Source of the DNA: Bog-756 sp963833585
Lineage (GTDB): Bacteria > Actinomycetota > Acidimicrobiia > Acidimicrobiales > RAAP-2
Assembly: GCA_963833585.1 (NCBI GenBank)
Contig: CAWHYF010000006.1
Coordinates: 620,001-684,000, forward strand
DNA: 64,000 nucleotides
Direction of reading: 5' to 3'
The stretch's first letter is position 1. Every line of letters begins with the position of its first letter. A program made the translations under genes and the position numbers. Below, one piece after another: positions 33,204 through 42,347 of the stretch. A model generated the notes under the pieces. That model ran no database searches. It saw nothing but the letters and a program-made list of their open reading frames with translations, and was not told where the DNA came from.

Positions 33204-34238
33204 ATGACGCGGATCCCCGACGATCAACCGCCACCGGCACCGGGGCCGGGAACCCGTACCGATGCCGAGGGGGAGCTCATCGAGGCGCCCGCCGGCCTGC
33301 GCTACGTGTGGTGCGGGTTGGCCGTCCTCACCGCCCTCGAGGCGGCCAGCGAGCTCGGGTGGCTCGGCGGACCGGCCGCGCTCTACCAGCTCTGGCTCCA
33401 CGATCTCGTGCTGGTGGCCGCCGCGGTGCTCATGCTGGCCCGTGCCGCCTTCGAGCCCACCGCCCGAAAGGCCTGGCTGGCGTTCGGCCTGGCCATGGCG
33501 GTCTGGGGGGTGGGCACCGTCACCTGGAGCGGGCTGTACGGCGGCCGCGCCCACCCGCCGTACCCGTCCGTGGCTGACGTGTTCTGGCTGCTCTGGTACC
33601 CCCTGATGGTGGCGGGCATCGTGTTCCTGATCCGGGTGCGCTTCCGACGGTTCGAGCTCCACCGTTGGATGGACGGCATCGCGGTCATGCTGATCGTGCT
33701 GGTGGCAGGCTTCGCGCTGGTGGTCCAACCGGTGGCCGAGGCCTCGGAGCAGGGGAGGCTGGCCACCATCGTCGACTTCAGCTACCCGGTGCTCGACGTC
33801 CTGCTCATCGGAGCGGTCCTCGGCGTCTACGGGCTCCTGGGTTGGAGACCCGACGCCATGTGGATCCTGATCGGGGTGGGCATCCTGGCCACCACCGCCG
33901 CCGATGCCGCCTTCGCGGTCCAACAGGCGCGGGGGGTGTCCGAGAGCGGTCACTACGACTTCGTCTGGACGCTCGGGGCCCTGGCCATCGCCTATGCCGC
34001 CTGGGTGCGAGCTCCCAGCGCCCAGGGCGACGACGATGTGGTCACCGGGATGCGGGCCATCGTCCTGGCCCTCATCGCCCAGGCCCTGGCCATCGGCATC
34101 CAGATCTACGCCTACTTCGAGGAGGTAGGGCGGACCGAGCGGCTGGTCACCGTCATCGTCCTCGTGGTGGCGTCCGTGCAGATCATCCTGACCCGGCCCC
34201 GGGCCGAACCGGATCCCGGCGAGCAGCCCTCGGGGTGA
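33204..34238 (+). CDS. Polytopic membrane protein (about 9-10 TM), unknown function
   Basis: A 344-aa integral membrane protein without catalytic motifs. About nine or ten evenly spaced hydrophobic helices are seen from YVWCGLAVLTALEAASELGW onward. The pattern (helix pairs, conserved VADVFWLLWYPLMVAGIVFL, then DFSYPVLDVLLIGAVLGVYG) resembles the N-terminal sensor region of some actinobacterial GGDEF/EAL proteins, but no such output domain follows. ATG 33204 is chosen because the upstream frame (to 33123) lacks fold or ribosome-site support. It is transcribed divergently from the lipid operon, 240 bp away. Confidence 0.72.
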   Translation: MTRIPDDQPPPAPGPGTRTDAEGELIEAPAGLRYVWCGLAVLTALEAASELGWLGGPAALYQLWLHDLVLVAAAVLMLARAAFEPTARKAWLAFGLAMAVWGVGTVTWSGLYGGRAHPPYPSVADVFWLLWYPLMVAGIVFLIRVRFRRFELHRWMDGIAVMLIVLVAGFALVVQPVAEASEQGRLATIVDFSYPVLDVLLIGAVLGVYGLLGWRPDAMWILIGVGILATTAADAAFAVQQARGVSESGHYDFVWTLGALAIAYAAWVRAPSAQGDDDVVTGMRAIVLALIAQALAIGIQIYAYFEEVGRTERLVTVIVLVVASVQIILTRPRAEPDPGEQPSG

Positions 34239-34448
34239 GGGGGGCGCCCCGGATCCCTTGGCCACCTGGGACGACTCCGGGCCCGGAACCGGGCCTCACC
34301 CGCGCCCGGACCGACCCGGTGGCGGGGGAGACAATTCCCCGGCCGCGCTTGATCGGAGGACTTCCGGGTAAGTTCTCTCCCCGAGGGCAGACCGGGGAAG
34401 CCGGCTGACCCTTCGCACGATCCCCACCGCAGACCGGGAGGAGCGGGG

Positions 34449-35699
34449 ATGACCGATCTACTGACGACCGCCGACGCTCGGACCCTCACGGATCGGTTCT
34501 TCGCCACCAGGGCCCTCACCGAGTCGCTGGCCGCCCCGTTGTCGGCCGAGGACCAGACGGTCCAGTCCATGCCCGACGTGAGCCCCACCAAGTGGCACCG
34601 GGCCCACACCACCTGGTTCTTCGAGACCTTCCTCCTGGCGGCGACGCTCGACCGGTACCGGGTGTTCCACCCGGCCTACGGCTACCTGTTCAACTCGTAC
34701 TACGAGGGGGTCGGGGCCCGATACCCCCGTCACGACCGGGGCCTGGTGTCCCGGCCGGGGATCGAGGAGATCGCCCGGTACCGGCGCTTCGTCGACGAAG
34801 CCATGGCCTCGGTGGTCGAGGATCCCGACCCGGCCGTCGTGGGCCTGGTCGAGCTGGGGATCCAGCACGAGCAGCAGCACCAGGAGCTGCTGTTGATGGA
34901 CATCAAGCACGTGCTCTCCCGCAATCCGCTGCTCCCGGCCTACGACGCACTCTGTCCCGCCCCCGCGGCGCCGGGCGGGACGCCCACCTGGGTGGAGCAC
35001 GCCGGCGGCCTCCGCCACCTCGGCCACCCCGGGGGTGGCTTCAGCTTCGACAACGAGGGGCCCCGGCACCTGGTCCACGTCGGGCCGTTCGCCCTGGCCG
35101 AGCTCCCGGTGACCTGCGGCGAGTGGCTGGCCTTCATCGACGACGGGGGCTACCACCGGCCCGAGCTGTGGCTCTCCGACGGGTGGGCCACCGTCCAGTC
35201 CGAGCAGTGGGAATGCCCGCTCTACTGGTCGCTGGTCGACGCCCAGTGGCACGAGTTCACGCTGGGGGGCCCGTTCGCCGTCAACCCCGGGCAGCCGGTC
35301 TGCCACGTGAGCTACTACGAGGCCGACGCCTTCGCCCGATGGGCCGGGTACCGACTTCCCACCGAGGCCGAGTGGGAGGTGGCGGCGGCCGGACGCGCCG
35401 TGGAGGGCCACCTCCTCGACCAGTCCCGCCTCCATCCCACCCCGGTCGACCCGGACTCGACCAGCCCGTTCGGTGACGTGTGGCAGTGGACCTCCTCGGC
35501 CTACAGCCCCTACCCGGGGTTCGAGCCCGCCGAGGGGGCGGTCGGTGAGTACAACGGGAAGTTCATGGTCAACCAGTACGTCCTGCGGGGCGGGTCGTGC
35601 GTCACGCCGACCGGTCACCTGCGGACCACCTACCGGAACTTCTTCCCGCCCTCCTCCCGCTGGGCCTTCGCCGGCCTGCGGTTGGCCCGGAACGTCTGA
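34449..35699 (+). CDS. egtB: Ergothioneine biosynthesis sulfoxide synthase (EgtB)
   Basis: A 416-aa non-heme iron enzyme that joins hercynine to a thiol donor (gamma-glutamylcysteine or cysteine) with oxygen. The N-terminal DinB-like domain supplies the iron histidines: WHRAHT (His50/His53) and HEQQHQE (His140/His144). The C-terminal FGE-sulfatase domain (from about residue 185) shows LPTEAEWEVAAAG, FGDVWQWTSSAY and LRGGSCVTP. A strong GGGAGGAGCGGGG lies directly before the ATG. egtD follows 48 bp later. No egtA, egtC or egtE is in the window, so the remaining steps are encoded elsewhere or use another donor. Confidence 0.93.
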   Translation: MTDLLTTADARTLTDRFFATRALTESLAAPLSAEDQTVQSMPDVSPTKWHRAHTTWFFETFLLAATLDRYRVFHPAYGYLFNSYYEGVGARYPRHDRGLVSRPGIEEIARYRRFVDEAMASVVEDPDPAVVGLVELGIQHEQQHQELLLMDIKHVLSRNPLLPAYDALCPAPAAPGGTPTWVEHAGGLRHLGHPGGGFSFDNEGPRHLVHVGPFALAELPVTCGEWLAFIDDGGYHRPELWLSDGWATVQSEQWECPLYWSLVDAQWHEFTLGGPFAVNPGQPVCHVSYYEADAFARWAGYRLPTEAEWEVAAAGRAVEGHLLDQSRLHPTPVDPDSTSPFGDVWQWTSSAYSPYPGFEPAEGAVGEYNGKFMVNQYVLRGGSCVTPTGHLRTTYRNFFPPSSRWAFAGLRLARNV

Positions 35700-35747
35700 T
35701 CAGGGGCACATCATCCCGACCATCGCGCCGAAGGAACCCGAGAGCCC

Positions 35748-36731
35748 ATGACCACCGTCATCCCACCCACCATCGACGTCCACCTGTCCGGGGACGACCT
35801 GCGCCGCTCAATGGAACGGGACGTCCGCATCGGTCTGACCGCCGATCCCAAGAGCCTGCCCCCCGTGTACTTCTATGACGAACGGGGCAGTCGCCTGTTC
35901 GACGAGATCACCCGCCTCCCCGAGTACTACCCGACCCGGTCGGAACGCTCCATCCTCGACGCCCACGCCGGGGACATCGCCCGGGACTCGGGCGCCGACA
36001 CCTTGGTGGAGCTGGGCGCCGGCACCTGCGACAAGTCGCGCCTGCTGCTCGACGCCATGCAGTCGACCGGCCTGCTCCAGCGCTTCGTCCCCCTCGACGT
36101 CAGCGACACCACCCTGTGGGAGGCGGCCACGGCGTTGTCCGCGGAGTACCCCGGCGTGGCGGTCAGTGCGGTGGTCGGCGACTTCCACCTGCACCTCGAC
36201 CGTCTGCCCCACGACGGGACCCGGCTGTTCGCCTTCCTGGGCGGCACCATCGGCAACCTCGACCCGGCCCAGCGCCGCGAGTTCCTCATCCAGCTGGGCA
36301 AGGTCATGACCCTGGACGACCGCCTGCTCCTCGGCACCGATCTGGTCAAGGACCGCACCCGGCTGGTCAACGCCTACGACGACGGCGCCGGCGTGACCGC
36401 CGAGTTCAACCGCAACGTGCTCAACGTCCTCAACCGAGAGCTGGGTGCCGACTTCGATCCCACCCGGTTCGAGCACGTGGCCCGCTGGAACGAGTCCGAC
36501 CAGCGGATCGAGATGTGGCTGCGCTCCACGGCCGACCAGCGGATCCGGGTGGCCGACCTCGAGCTGGACCTGACCTTCCAGTCGGGTGAGGAGATGCTCA
36601 CCGAGATCAGCACCAAGTTCTCGCCCGACGCCCTGAGCATCGAGCTCAGCGAGTGCGGGTTCATCGTCGAGAGCATGTGGCGCTCGGAGCGCGACGAATT
36701 CCTCCTCACCATGGCCCGGCCCTCGGCCTAG
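35748..36731 (+). CDS. egtD: L-histidine N-alpha-methyltransferase (EgtD)
   Basis: A 327-aa SAM enzyme that trimethylates histidine to hercynine, the substrate of EgtB. The N-terminal PKSLPPVYFYDERGSRLFDE and LPEYYPTRSE are signatures of the family. The SAM site is LVELGAGTCDKSRLLLDAM, and FAFLGGTIGNLDPAQRREFL is also diagnostic. The product ergothioneine is a thiol antioxidant characteristic of actinobacteria and fungi. It forms a two-gene unit with egtB. Confidence 0.95.
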   Translation: MTTVIPPTIDVHLSGDDLRRSMERDVRIGLTADPKSLPPVYFYDERGSRLFDEITRLPEYYPTRSERSILDAHAGDIARDSGADTLVELGAGTCDKSRLLLDAMQSTGLLQRFVPLDVSDTTLWEAATALSAEYPGVAVSAVVGDFHLHLDRLPHDGTRLFAFLGGTIGNLDPAQRREFLIQLGKVMTLDDRLLLGTDLVKDRTRLVNAYDDGAGVTAEFNRNVLNVLNRELGADFDPTRFEHVARWNESDQRIEMWLRSTADQRIRVADLELDLTFQSGEEMLTEISTKFSPDALSIELSECGFIVESMWRSERDEFLLTMARPSA

Positions 36732-36772
36732 CGTCCAGCCCCGGCCCGCCACCGGGACCCCCTCCCGACCCC

Positions 36773-38143
36773 TCAACCGCCGAGCAGGTCCTTGACCGCG
36801 GTCTCGACGGCCCGGTGGAAGGTGGGATAGGCGTAGATCATGTGCCGGAGGTCGGTGGTGGGCACCGCGGCGTGCACGGCCAGGGTCAGGAGTCCGAGCA
36901 CCTCGCCCCCGGTGGGCCCGACCGAGGTGGCACCCACCAGCACCCCCCGTTCGGAGTCCTCCACCAACTTGATGAAGCCCCGGTTCCCGACCTTGTGGAT
37001 CCACCCCCGGGTGGACTCGGGTAAGGGGGCCGACCCCACCCGCACCTCGATCCCGGCCCGGCGGGCGTCGCGCTCGCTCATGCCCACCGAGCCGATCTCG
37101 GGGTCGGTGAAGGTCACCCGGGGGACGGCCCGGTAGTCGGCCGGGACCACCAGGTGCCCCAGGATGTCGTTGACCACGATGTCGGCCTGGTACATCGAGA
37201 CGTGGGTGAAGGCCCCGTGTCCCACCGCGTCGCCCAACGCCCACACCCCGTCGACGCCGGCCACCCGCATGTGGTCGTCGACCGGCAACGCCCGGGCCGA
37301 CTGGACGAGCCCGATCGAGGCCGCATTGAGCTGGGCCAGGTCGGGCCTCCGGCCGGTGGCCACCAGCAGCCGGTCCGCCACGATCGGCTCCCCGGCGCCG
37401 AGCGATACGGCGAAGCGGTGGCCGTCGTGGTGTACCGACTCGATCTCCACCCCGGTGCGGACGTCGATGCCCTCGGACCCGAACACCTCGGCCAGCAGGC
37501 TCCCGGCCTCGGGCTCCTCCGGCCCGACCAGCTGGCGGCCGGCCTCCAGCACGGTGACCTCGGCACCGAAGCGGCGGAACACCTGGGCCAGCTCGACACC
37601 GACGGCGCCACCGCCCAGGACCGTCAGCGACTCCGGCACCTCCTCGCACTCGATGGCCTGGCGGTTGGTCCAGTACGGCGTGTCGGCCAGACCGGCCACC
37701 GGGGGTATCCAGGCCCGCGTCCCGATGTTGAGGACCACCGCCCGTTCGGCCTCGATGACCCGCTCCCCCACCACCACCCGCTTGGGCCCCTCCAGGCGCC
37801 CCCATCCCCGCACCAGGCGACCGCCCTTGTCCTCGAACCGCTTGGCGGCCACCGTGTCATCCCAACTGTCGGTGGCCTCGTCGCGGATGCGGCGGGCCAC
37901 CGGGGCCCAGTCGGGCCGGACCGTGGCCGTACCGGCCATGCCTGGCACCCGGCGGGCCTCGGCCAGCAGGTCGGCGGCCCGGATCATCATCTTGGAGGGG
38001 ACGCATCCCCAGTAGGGGCACTCGCCACCCACCAACTCGGCCTCCACCCCGACCACGTCGAGGCCGGCCTCGGCCAGGCGCTCGGCCGCGTCCTCGCCAC
38101 CGGGCCCCATCCCCACCACGATCACATCGGCCCGCTCACTCAT
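36773..38143 (-). CDS. Class I pyridine nucleotide-disulfide oxidoreductase (Lpd/MerA-like)
   Basis: A 456-aa FAD/NAD(P) flavoenzyme. It shows VIVVGMGPGGEDAAERLAE, the redox disulfide GGECPYWGCVPSK (C-x4-C), the NAD(P) motif VLGGGAVGVELAQVF, and the second FAD contact VDGVWALGDAVG. The C-terminal dimer segment has YAYPTFHRAVETA, where true lipoamide dehydrogenases have a His-x-His-Pro pattern, so it is a related reductase of unknown substrate. There is no extra Cys pair for mercury. ATG 38143 follows GGAGGAG. It could serve mycothiol or ergothioneine redox, but nothing proves that. Confidence 0.85.
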   Translation of the reverse strand: MSERADVIVVGMGPGGEDAAERLAEAGLDVVGVEAELVGGECPYWGCVPSKMMIRAADLLAEARRVPGMAGTATVRPDWAPVARRIRDEATDSWDDTVAAKRFEDKGGRLVRGWGRLEGPKRVVVGERVIEAERAVVLNIGTRAWIPPVAGLADTPYWTNRQAIECEEVPESLTVLGGGAVGVELAQVFRRFGAEVTVLEAGRQLVGPEEPEAGSLLAEVFGSEGIDVRTGVEIESVHHDGHRFAVSLGAGEPIVADRLLVATGRRPDLAQLNAASIGLVQSARALPVDDHMRVAGVDGVWALGDAVGHGAFTHVSMYQADIVVNDILGHLVVPADYRAVPRVTFTDPEIGSVGMSERDARRAGIEVRVGSAPLPESTRGWIHKVGNRGFIKLVEDSERGVLVGATSVGPTGGEVLGLLTLAVHAAVPTTDLRHMIYAYPTFHRAVETAVKDLLGG

Positions 38144-38309
38144 GCCTGGCTCCTCCGTTACTCGCTGGCTCGGTCCGACCCGCACCGTCCAGGGGCCGCC
38201 TCCCTCCCTTTCCGGCCGGTCCCCCGGTCGTCGGTCCCACTGGTTCTACCCGGTGACGGCGCGGCCTGCACCCCCTGGTGCGGGCCCCGGCGGACCCACG
38301 TCGTGCCGA

Positions 38310-39305
38310 TCAGCCGGCCCGCTGGCGGGCCACGTCGAAGCAGGCGATGGCACCGGCGGTGGCCACGTTGAGGGAGGACAGGGTGCCGTGCTGGGGGATG
38401 GCAGCCAGGACATCACAGCGCTTCCGGGTCAGGGCGGCCAGGCCGGACCCCTCCGAGCCCATCACCACGGCCAGGGGCTGGTCCCCCAGGCGAAGCCCGT
38501 AGAGCGACTGTCCGGCTTCCCCGACCAGTCCCACCGTCCAGACCCCCAGGGTCGAGAGCTTCTGGAGGGCGGCCGGCACCCCGGCCACCAGGGCCATGGG
38601 CAGGTATTCGATGGCGCCCGCCGCCACCTTGGCCACGGTCGGCGACAGGTGGGCGGACCGATGGCGGGGCAGCACCACGCCGGTCACCCCGGCGCACTCG
38701 GCACTCCGGAGGAGGGAGCCCACATTGTGCGGGTCGGTGATGCCGTCCAGGACCAGCAGGAACGGCACCCGGCCCCGCCGGGTGGGCTGGCACAGTGCTT
38801 CCAGGGCTGTCTCCTGGATGGGACGGGCCAGCGCCACCACCCCCTGGGAGGCGTCGGTGCGGGCCACGGTGTCGATGCGCCGCCGGGAGACGTACTCGAT
38901 CCGTACCCGTCGGGTGGCGGCCAGGGCCTCGATCTCGTCGAGGATCTCAGCATCGTCCATGCCGTCGGCCATGAGCAGGGTGGTGACCGGACGCCGGTTG
39001 GCACCGAGCAGCTCCCGCACCGCCTGACGCCCCTCGACCTGCTCCCCGCCGAGGCCCGGTGAGGACGGGCGACCGGGGCCCGCAACCGACCCGCCGGCCG
39101 GCCGGCCACCGTCCCGCGAGGTCGCACCCTTCGATCCCCCTCCTCTCGATCCCCCTCCTCTCGAACCGGTGCCCTTCGACGCGGCGGCCGGCGGGCCTCC
39201 TCCCCTCGTCCCCGCGCCCCGCCGGGGCTGTCCCGTGGCCCCGCCCCTGGCGGTGCTGCCGCGCCGGGCGCCGCCCCGGCCCGCTCCCCTCGGCACGGGA
39301 CTCAC
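38310..39305 (-). CDS. rlmB: 23S rRNA (guanosine-2'-O-)-methyltransferase, TrmH/RlmB family
   Basis: A 331-aa SPOUT methyltransferase. The substrate-binding domain starts at VEGRQAVRELLGANRRPV. The knotted catalytic domain has FLLVLDGITDPHNVGSLLRS (motif 1), AVVMGSEGSGL (motif 2) and IPQHGTLSSLNVATAGAI (motif 3). In E. coli RlmB methylates G2251. About 75 N-terminal residues are an Arg/Gly/Ser-rich extension (GSRGGGSRGGGSKG), an RNA-binding-like low-complexity arm. The start is a GTG overlapping the ispF stop by 4 nt (GTGA). cysS, often found between ispF and rlmB in actinobacteria, is absent. Confidence 0.88.
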   Translation of the reverse strand: MSPVPRGAGRGGARRGSTARGGATGQPRRGAGTRGGGPPAAASKGTGSRGGGSRGGGSKGATSRDGGRPAGGSVAGPGRPSSPGLGGEQVEGRQAVRELLGANRRPVTTLLMADGMDDAEILDEIEALAATRRVRIEYVSRRRIDTVARTDASQGVVALARPIQETALEALCQPTRRGRVPFLLVLDGITDPHNVGSLLRSAECAGVTGVVLPRHRSAHLSPTVAKVAAGAIEYLPMALVAGVPAALQKLSTLGVWTVGLVGEAGQSLYGLRLGDQPLAVVMGSEGSGLAALTRKRCDVLAAIPQHGTLSSLNVATAGAIACFDVARQRAG

Positions 39306-39832
39306 CCGACCTCCCCGGCGGGGGGGGCCGCCGTGAGCAGCACCACGGCGGTGCAGGCGATCCCTTCGGCCCGGCCCAGGGCCCCGAGCCCTTCGGCCCG
39401 GGTGGCCTTCACGTTGACCGGCGCCCCGAGCACCTCGCCCAGCCGCTCGGCCATCCGGGCCACGAACGGGGCCAACCTCGGCTGTTCGGCCACCACCGTG
39501 CAGTCGGCGTTGACCGGCACCCACCCGGCCGCCCGGGCCAGCTCGACGGTGCCGGCCAGGATCATCATGCTGTCCGCGCCGCTCCAACCCGCCTCGGTGT
39601 CCGGGGCGTGGCGGCCCAGGTCACCGAGGCCGGCGGCGCCCAGCACGGCGTCGGCGACGGCGTGGGCCACCGCATCGGCGTCGCTGTGTCCCACCAGGCC
39701 CCGGGCCCCGTCCCCCGTCACGGTGACCCCACCCAGCACCAGGAGACGGTCGGGCCGGTCGGAGAACCGGTGGACGTCGATCCCCTGGCCGATCCGGAGC
39801 GACGGCCCCGGTGTCGCCGGCTCTCCGCTCAC
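39302..39832 (-). CDS. ispF: 2-C-methyl-D-erythritol 2,4-cyclodiphosphate synthase
   Basis: A 176-aa MEP-pathway enzyme that cyclises CDP-ME 2-phosphate to MEcPP. The zinc ligands lie in GIDVHRF and the LVGHSDADAVAHAVADALLG-like stretch. NADCTVVAEQPRLAPF, VNVKATRAEGLGALGR and GIACTAVVLL complete the family pattern. The start is GTG, overlapping the ispD stop by 4 nt. It forms a coupled unit with ispD and rlmB and supplies isopentenyl diphosphate precursors for both polyprenyl synthases in the window. Confidence 0.95.
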   Translation of the reverse strand: MSGEPATPGPSLRIGQGIDVHRFSDRPDRLLVLGGVTVTGDGARGLVGHSDADAVAHAVADAVLGAAGLGDLGRHAPDTEAGWSGADSMMILAGTVELARAAGWVPVNADCTVVAEQPRLAPFVARMAERLGEVLGAPVNVKATRAEGLGALGRAEGIACTAVVLLTAAPPAGEVG

Positions 39833-40539
39833 CGGTGGGACCCGGCCAGCAGGGCCTCGGCCACGCCCAGGTCCTCCGGGCGGGTGAGCTTCAGGTTCCT
39901 CGGGTCGCCGGGCACCGTGCGCACCGGGAGGCCCAGGTGCTCCACCAGGCCGGCATCGTCGGTGGTCTGCCCCCCGAGGCGATGGGCCTCCCGCAACACC
40001 GAGGCGGTGAAGGCCTGGGGCGTCTGCACCGAGACCAACTGCTCACGGTCGACCGTGGCCACCACCTGGCCACCGACCACCCGCTTCAGGGTGTCCGAGA
40101 CCGGCAGCACCGGGACGGCGCACCCGGCGGAGCCGCCCTCGACGGCCCGCACGACGGCGACGAACAGGGCGGGGTCGGCCAGCGGGCGGGCGGCATCGTG
40201 GACCACGATCACGTCGGCTCCGTCGGGTACCGCGGCCAGTCCGGCCCGGACCGAGTCGGCGCGCGACCCTCCGCCCGTGACCACCCGGTCGGCTCCGCAC
40301 GCTTCGGCCTGGACACCGTCATCGGCGCCCTCCGGTGGCGCGTCCCCGGACGCCCCGGGCCCGGACCCCGACCGACCGGGGACCACCAGCACCACCCCGT
40401 CGGACACCGACCGGGCTGCCTGCACCGACCAGGCCGCCACCGGCCGGCCGGCCAGGGACAGGAACTGCTTGGGCCCTCCGAAGCGGCGACCCGATCCACC
40501 TGCCACCACGATGGTCCAGACGGACCCCGGTCGGCTCAG
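39829..40539 (-). CDS. ispD: 2-C-methyl-D-erythritol 4-phosphate cytidylyltransferase
   Basis: MEP-pathway enzyme that makes CDP-ME from CTP. The nucleotide-binding loop is VVAGGSGRRFGGPKQFLSLAG. VIVVHDAARPL and VQTPQAFTASVLREAH are diagnostic. The first strand (VWTIVVAGG) extends upstream of the nearest GTG (40509), which would cut it. The only start codon that keeps the strand is a CTG at 40539, which overlaps the carD stop as CTGA, just as the next two junctions overlap as GTGA. That CTG is used here (236 aa); 40509 is the canonical alternative. Confidence 0.88.
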   Translation of the reverse strand: MSRPGSVWTIVVAGGSGRRFGGPKQFLSLAGRPVAAWSVQAARSVSDGVVLVVPGRSGSGPGASGDAPPEGADDGVQAEACGADRVVTGGGSRADSVRAGLAAVPDGADVIVVHDAARPLADPALFVAVVRAVEGGSAGCAVPVLPVSDTLKRVVGGQVVATVDREQLVSVQTPQAFTASVLREAHRLGGQTTDDAGLVEHLGLPVRTVPGDPRNLKLTRPEDLGVAEALLAGSHR

Positions 40540-41015
40540 GGCAGCGCCTCGTTGAGCCTGACTTCGGCGGTCTCCTCGTCGACCCCGAGGGCGAACGTCA
40601 GCTCCGACACCAGGATCTGGCGGGCCCGTTGCAGCATCCGCTTCTCGCCGGCCGAGAGGCCCTTGTCCTTGTCCCGGATGGACAGGTTCCGGACCACCTC
40701 GGCCACCTGGTAGATGTCCCCGGACCGCAGCTTCTCGGAGTGGTTCTTGTAGCGGCGCGACCAGTTGGTCGGCATCCGGGCCTCCTTCTTGCGGAGGACG
40801 GCGAAGACTTCTTCCACCTCTTCGTCGTTGATCACCTCGCGCAGACCCACGCCATCGGTGTTGTCGGCGGGGACCATCAGGGTCAGGTCGCCGTAGGCCA
40901 GGCGGAGCACCAGGTACTCCTGCTTCTTCCCGAAGGCCTCCTTGGTCTCGCGCCGTTCGACCACCGCCGCGCCATGGTGCGGATAGACGACCTTGTCACC
41001 GATGTCGAACACCAT
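40536..41015 (-). CDS. carD: CarD-family RNA polymerase-binding regulator
   Basis: A 159-aa global transcription factor that binds the RNA polymerase beta subunit and stabilises open complexes, notably at rRNA promoters. The N-terminal RID domain starts MVFDIGDKVVYPHHGAAVV. The C-terminal helical DNA-binding domain includes NWSRRYKNHSEKLRSGDIYQ and a conserved Trp. GGAGGA abuts the ATG at 41015 with no spacing, so the GTG next to it (41012) may be the actual start. It leads the carD-ispD-ispF-rlmB run, the order typical of actinobacteria. Confidence 0.95.
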   Translation of the reverse strand: MVFDIGDKVVYPHHGAAVVERRETKEAFGKKQEYLVLRLAYGDLTLMVPADNTDGVGLREVINDEEVEEVFAVLRKKEARMPTNWSRRYKNHSEKLRSGDIYQVAEVVRNLSIRDKDKGLSAGEKRMLQRARQILVSELTFALGVDEETAEVRLNEALP

Positions 41016-41150
41016 TCCTCCAGGCGTTACGTGCTGGTCCCGGGCTGAAGAGCGACGGCGGGACCGCGTAGGGAGCACGCCATGGTACACGGTGCCGGGT
41101 GCGGGCCCAACCGCGGCTCCCAGGGTCGGGGCACGGTCGGCGCCGCGGCG

Positions 41151-42242
41151 CTACTGGTAGCGCTCGAAGATACTGGCTTCGGCCAGACGGGCCAACCCGT
41201 TCTTCACCGAGTGGGCGCGGGCCTCTCCGACCCCCTCGACCTGCTCGAGGTCGCTCAACGAGGCCCGCATGATCTGTTGGAGGTTCACGAACCGCTCGAC
41301 GATCCGCTCGATGATGGCGTCGGAGAACCGCGGGAGTCGGTAGAGGAGTCGGTAACCACGGGGCTCCACACCCGATTCCGAGTCGTGGAACGAGCCGGGC
41401 AGGCCGAGGATCTGGGCCACCCGCTGGGAGTCGGACAGCTCGTCGGAGGTCAGGTCGGCCAGCTGGCCGATCACCCGGTCGACCACGGCCAGGCGGTCCC
41501 GCCCCCTGACCGGCGGCAGCCGGCAGTAGTCCCGGACCACCAGGTGGAGGGCCGGGGCCACCCCGTCGACCAGCTCGGCGGACTGCAGCCCGACCAGACG
41601 GCCGTCGTCACCCAGCTCGACCAGATACCCGTCCACCTCCTCGGCGATGCGCAGCAGCATCTCCGCCGCCTGGACCACGCCGATCACGTCGCCCACCGAC
41701 ACCGTGTCCTCCACCTCCAGCATCGACAGCGCCGAGAGGGTGACGTCGAAACGGCTCCGGAAGCGCTGCATGGTGGCCAGGGCCTGGTCGGTCCGGTCAT
41801 GCAGCCAGCCGGTGGGCTGGACGGTGTGCTTCGAGTCGTTGCGGTAGACCGCGATCACGGACATGGCCGCCGACACCGACAGGACGGGCACGTCGATGGA
41901 GCGGGCCACCCGCTCCGCCGTCCGGTGCCGGGTACCGGTCTCGGAGGTGGGGATGGTGGCCTTGGGCATGAGGTGGACGTTGGCCCGGGCGATCCGGGAG
42001 GCGTCCGGGGCCAGGATGATGGCCCCGTCCATCTTGGCCAGCTCGGACAGTCGCTGCGGGCTGAACTCGGCGTCGAGCAAAAATCCCCCCGAGCAGATGG
42101 AGAGCACACCGGGCCCGTCGCCCACCACCACCAGGGCACCTCGCTTCGCTCGCAGGATCCGGTCCAGCCCGTCCCGCAGTGGCCGGCCGGGAGCTGCCAT
42201 GGCCAGGGCGTCACTGAGGGGCGAGCTCTGACGGACGGTCAC
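41151..42242 (-). CDS. disA: DNA integrity scanning protein / diadenylate cyclase
   Basis: A 363-aa enzyme that makes c-di-AMP and pauses at branched DNA. The DAC domain shows KMDGAIILAPD (DGA motif) and TGTRHRTAERVA (RHR motif). A helical spine follows, then a C-terminal helix-hairpin-helix region (LEQVEGVGEARAHSVKNGLA). The GTG start at 42242 lies about 105 bp after radA on the same strand. radA-disA pairing is a conserved actinobacterial and Bacillus arrangement in which RadA modulates DisA. Confidence 0.95.
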   Translation of the reverse strand: MTVRQSSPLSDALAMAAPGRPLRDGLDRILRAKRGALVVVGDGPGVLSICSGGFLLDAEFSPQRLSELAKMDGAIILAPDASRIARANVHLMPKATIPTSETGTRHRTAERVARSIDVPVLSVSAAMSVIAVYRNDSKHTVQPTGWLHDRTDQALATMQRFRSRFDVTLSALSMLEVEDTVSVGDVIGVVQAAEMLLRIAEEVDGYLVELGDDGRLVGLQSAELVDGVAPALHLVVRDYCRLPPVRGRDRLAVVDRVIGQLADLTSDELSDSQRVAQILGLPGSFHDSESGVEPRGYRLLYRLPRFSDAIIERIVERFVNLQQIMRASLSDLEQVEGVGEARAHSVKNGLARLAEASIFERYQ

Positions 42243-42347
42243 AGACGAATGGTATCCGTCCTGGTCAGCGTCAGCGCCGCCCCGGTGGCGCGGCGGCGTG
42301 CTCGGAGGGACGGGAGTCCGGGTTGAAGGACCCGACGACGGAGGGGC

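Noticed and set aside
32965..33240. N-terminal extension of the START-like operon protein
   Set aside because: It is Arg/Gly/Pro-rich, lies upstream of the predicted promoter and has no ribosome-site support.
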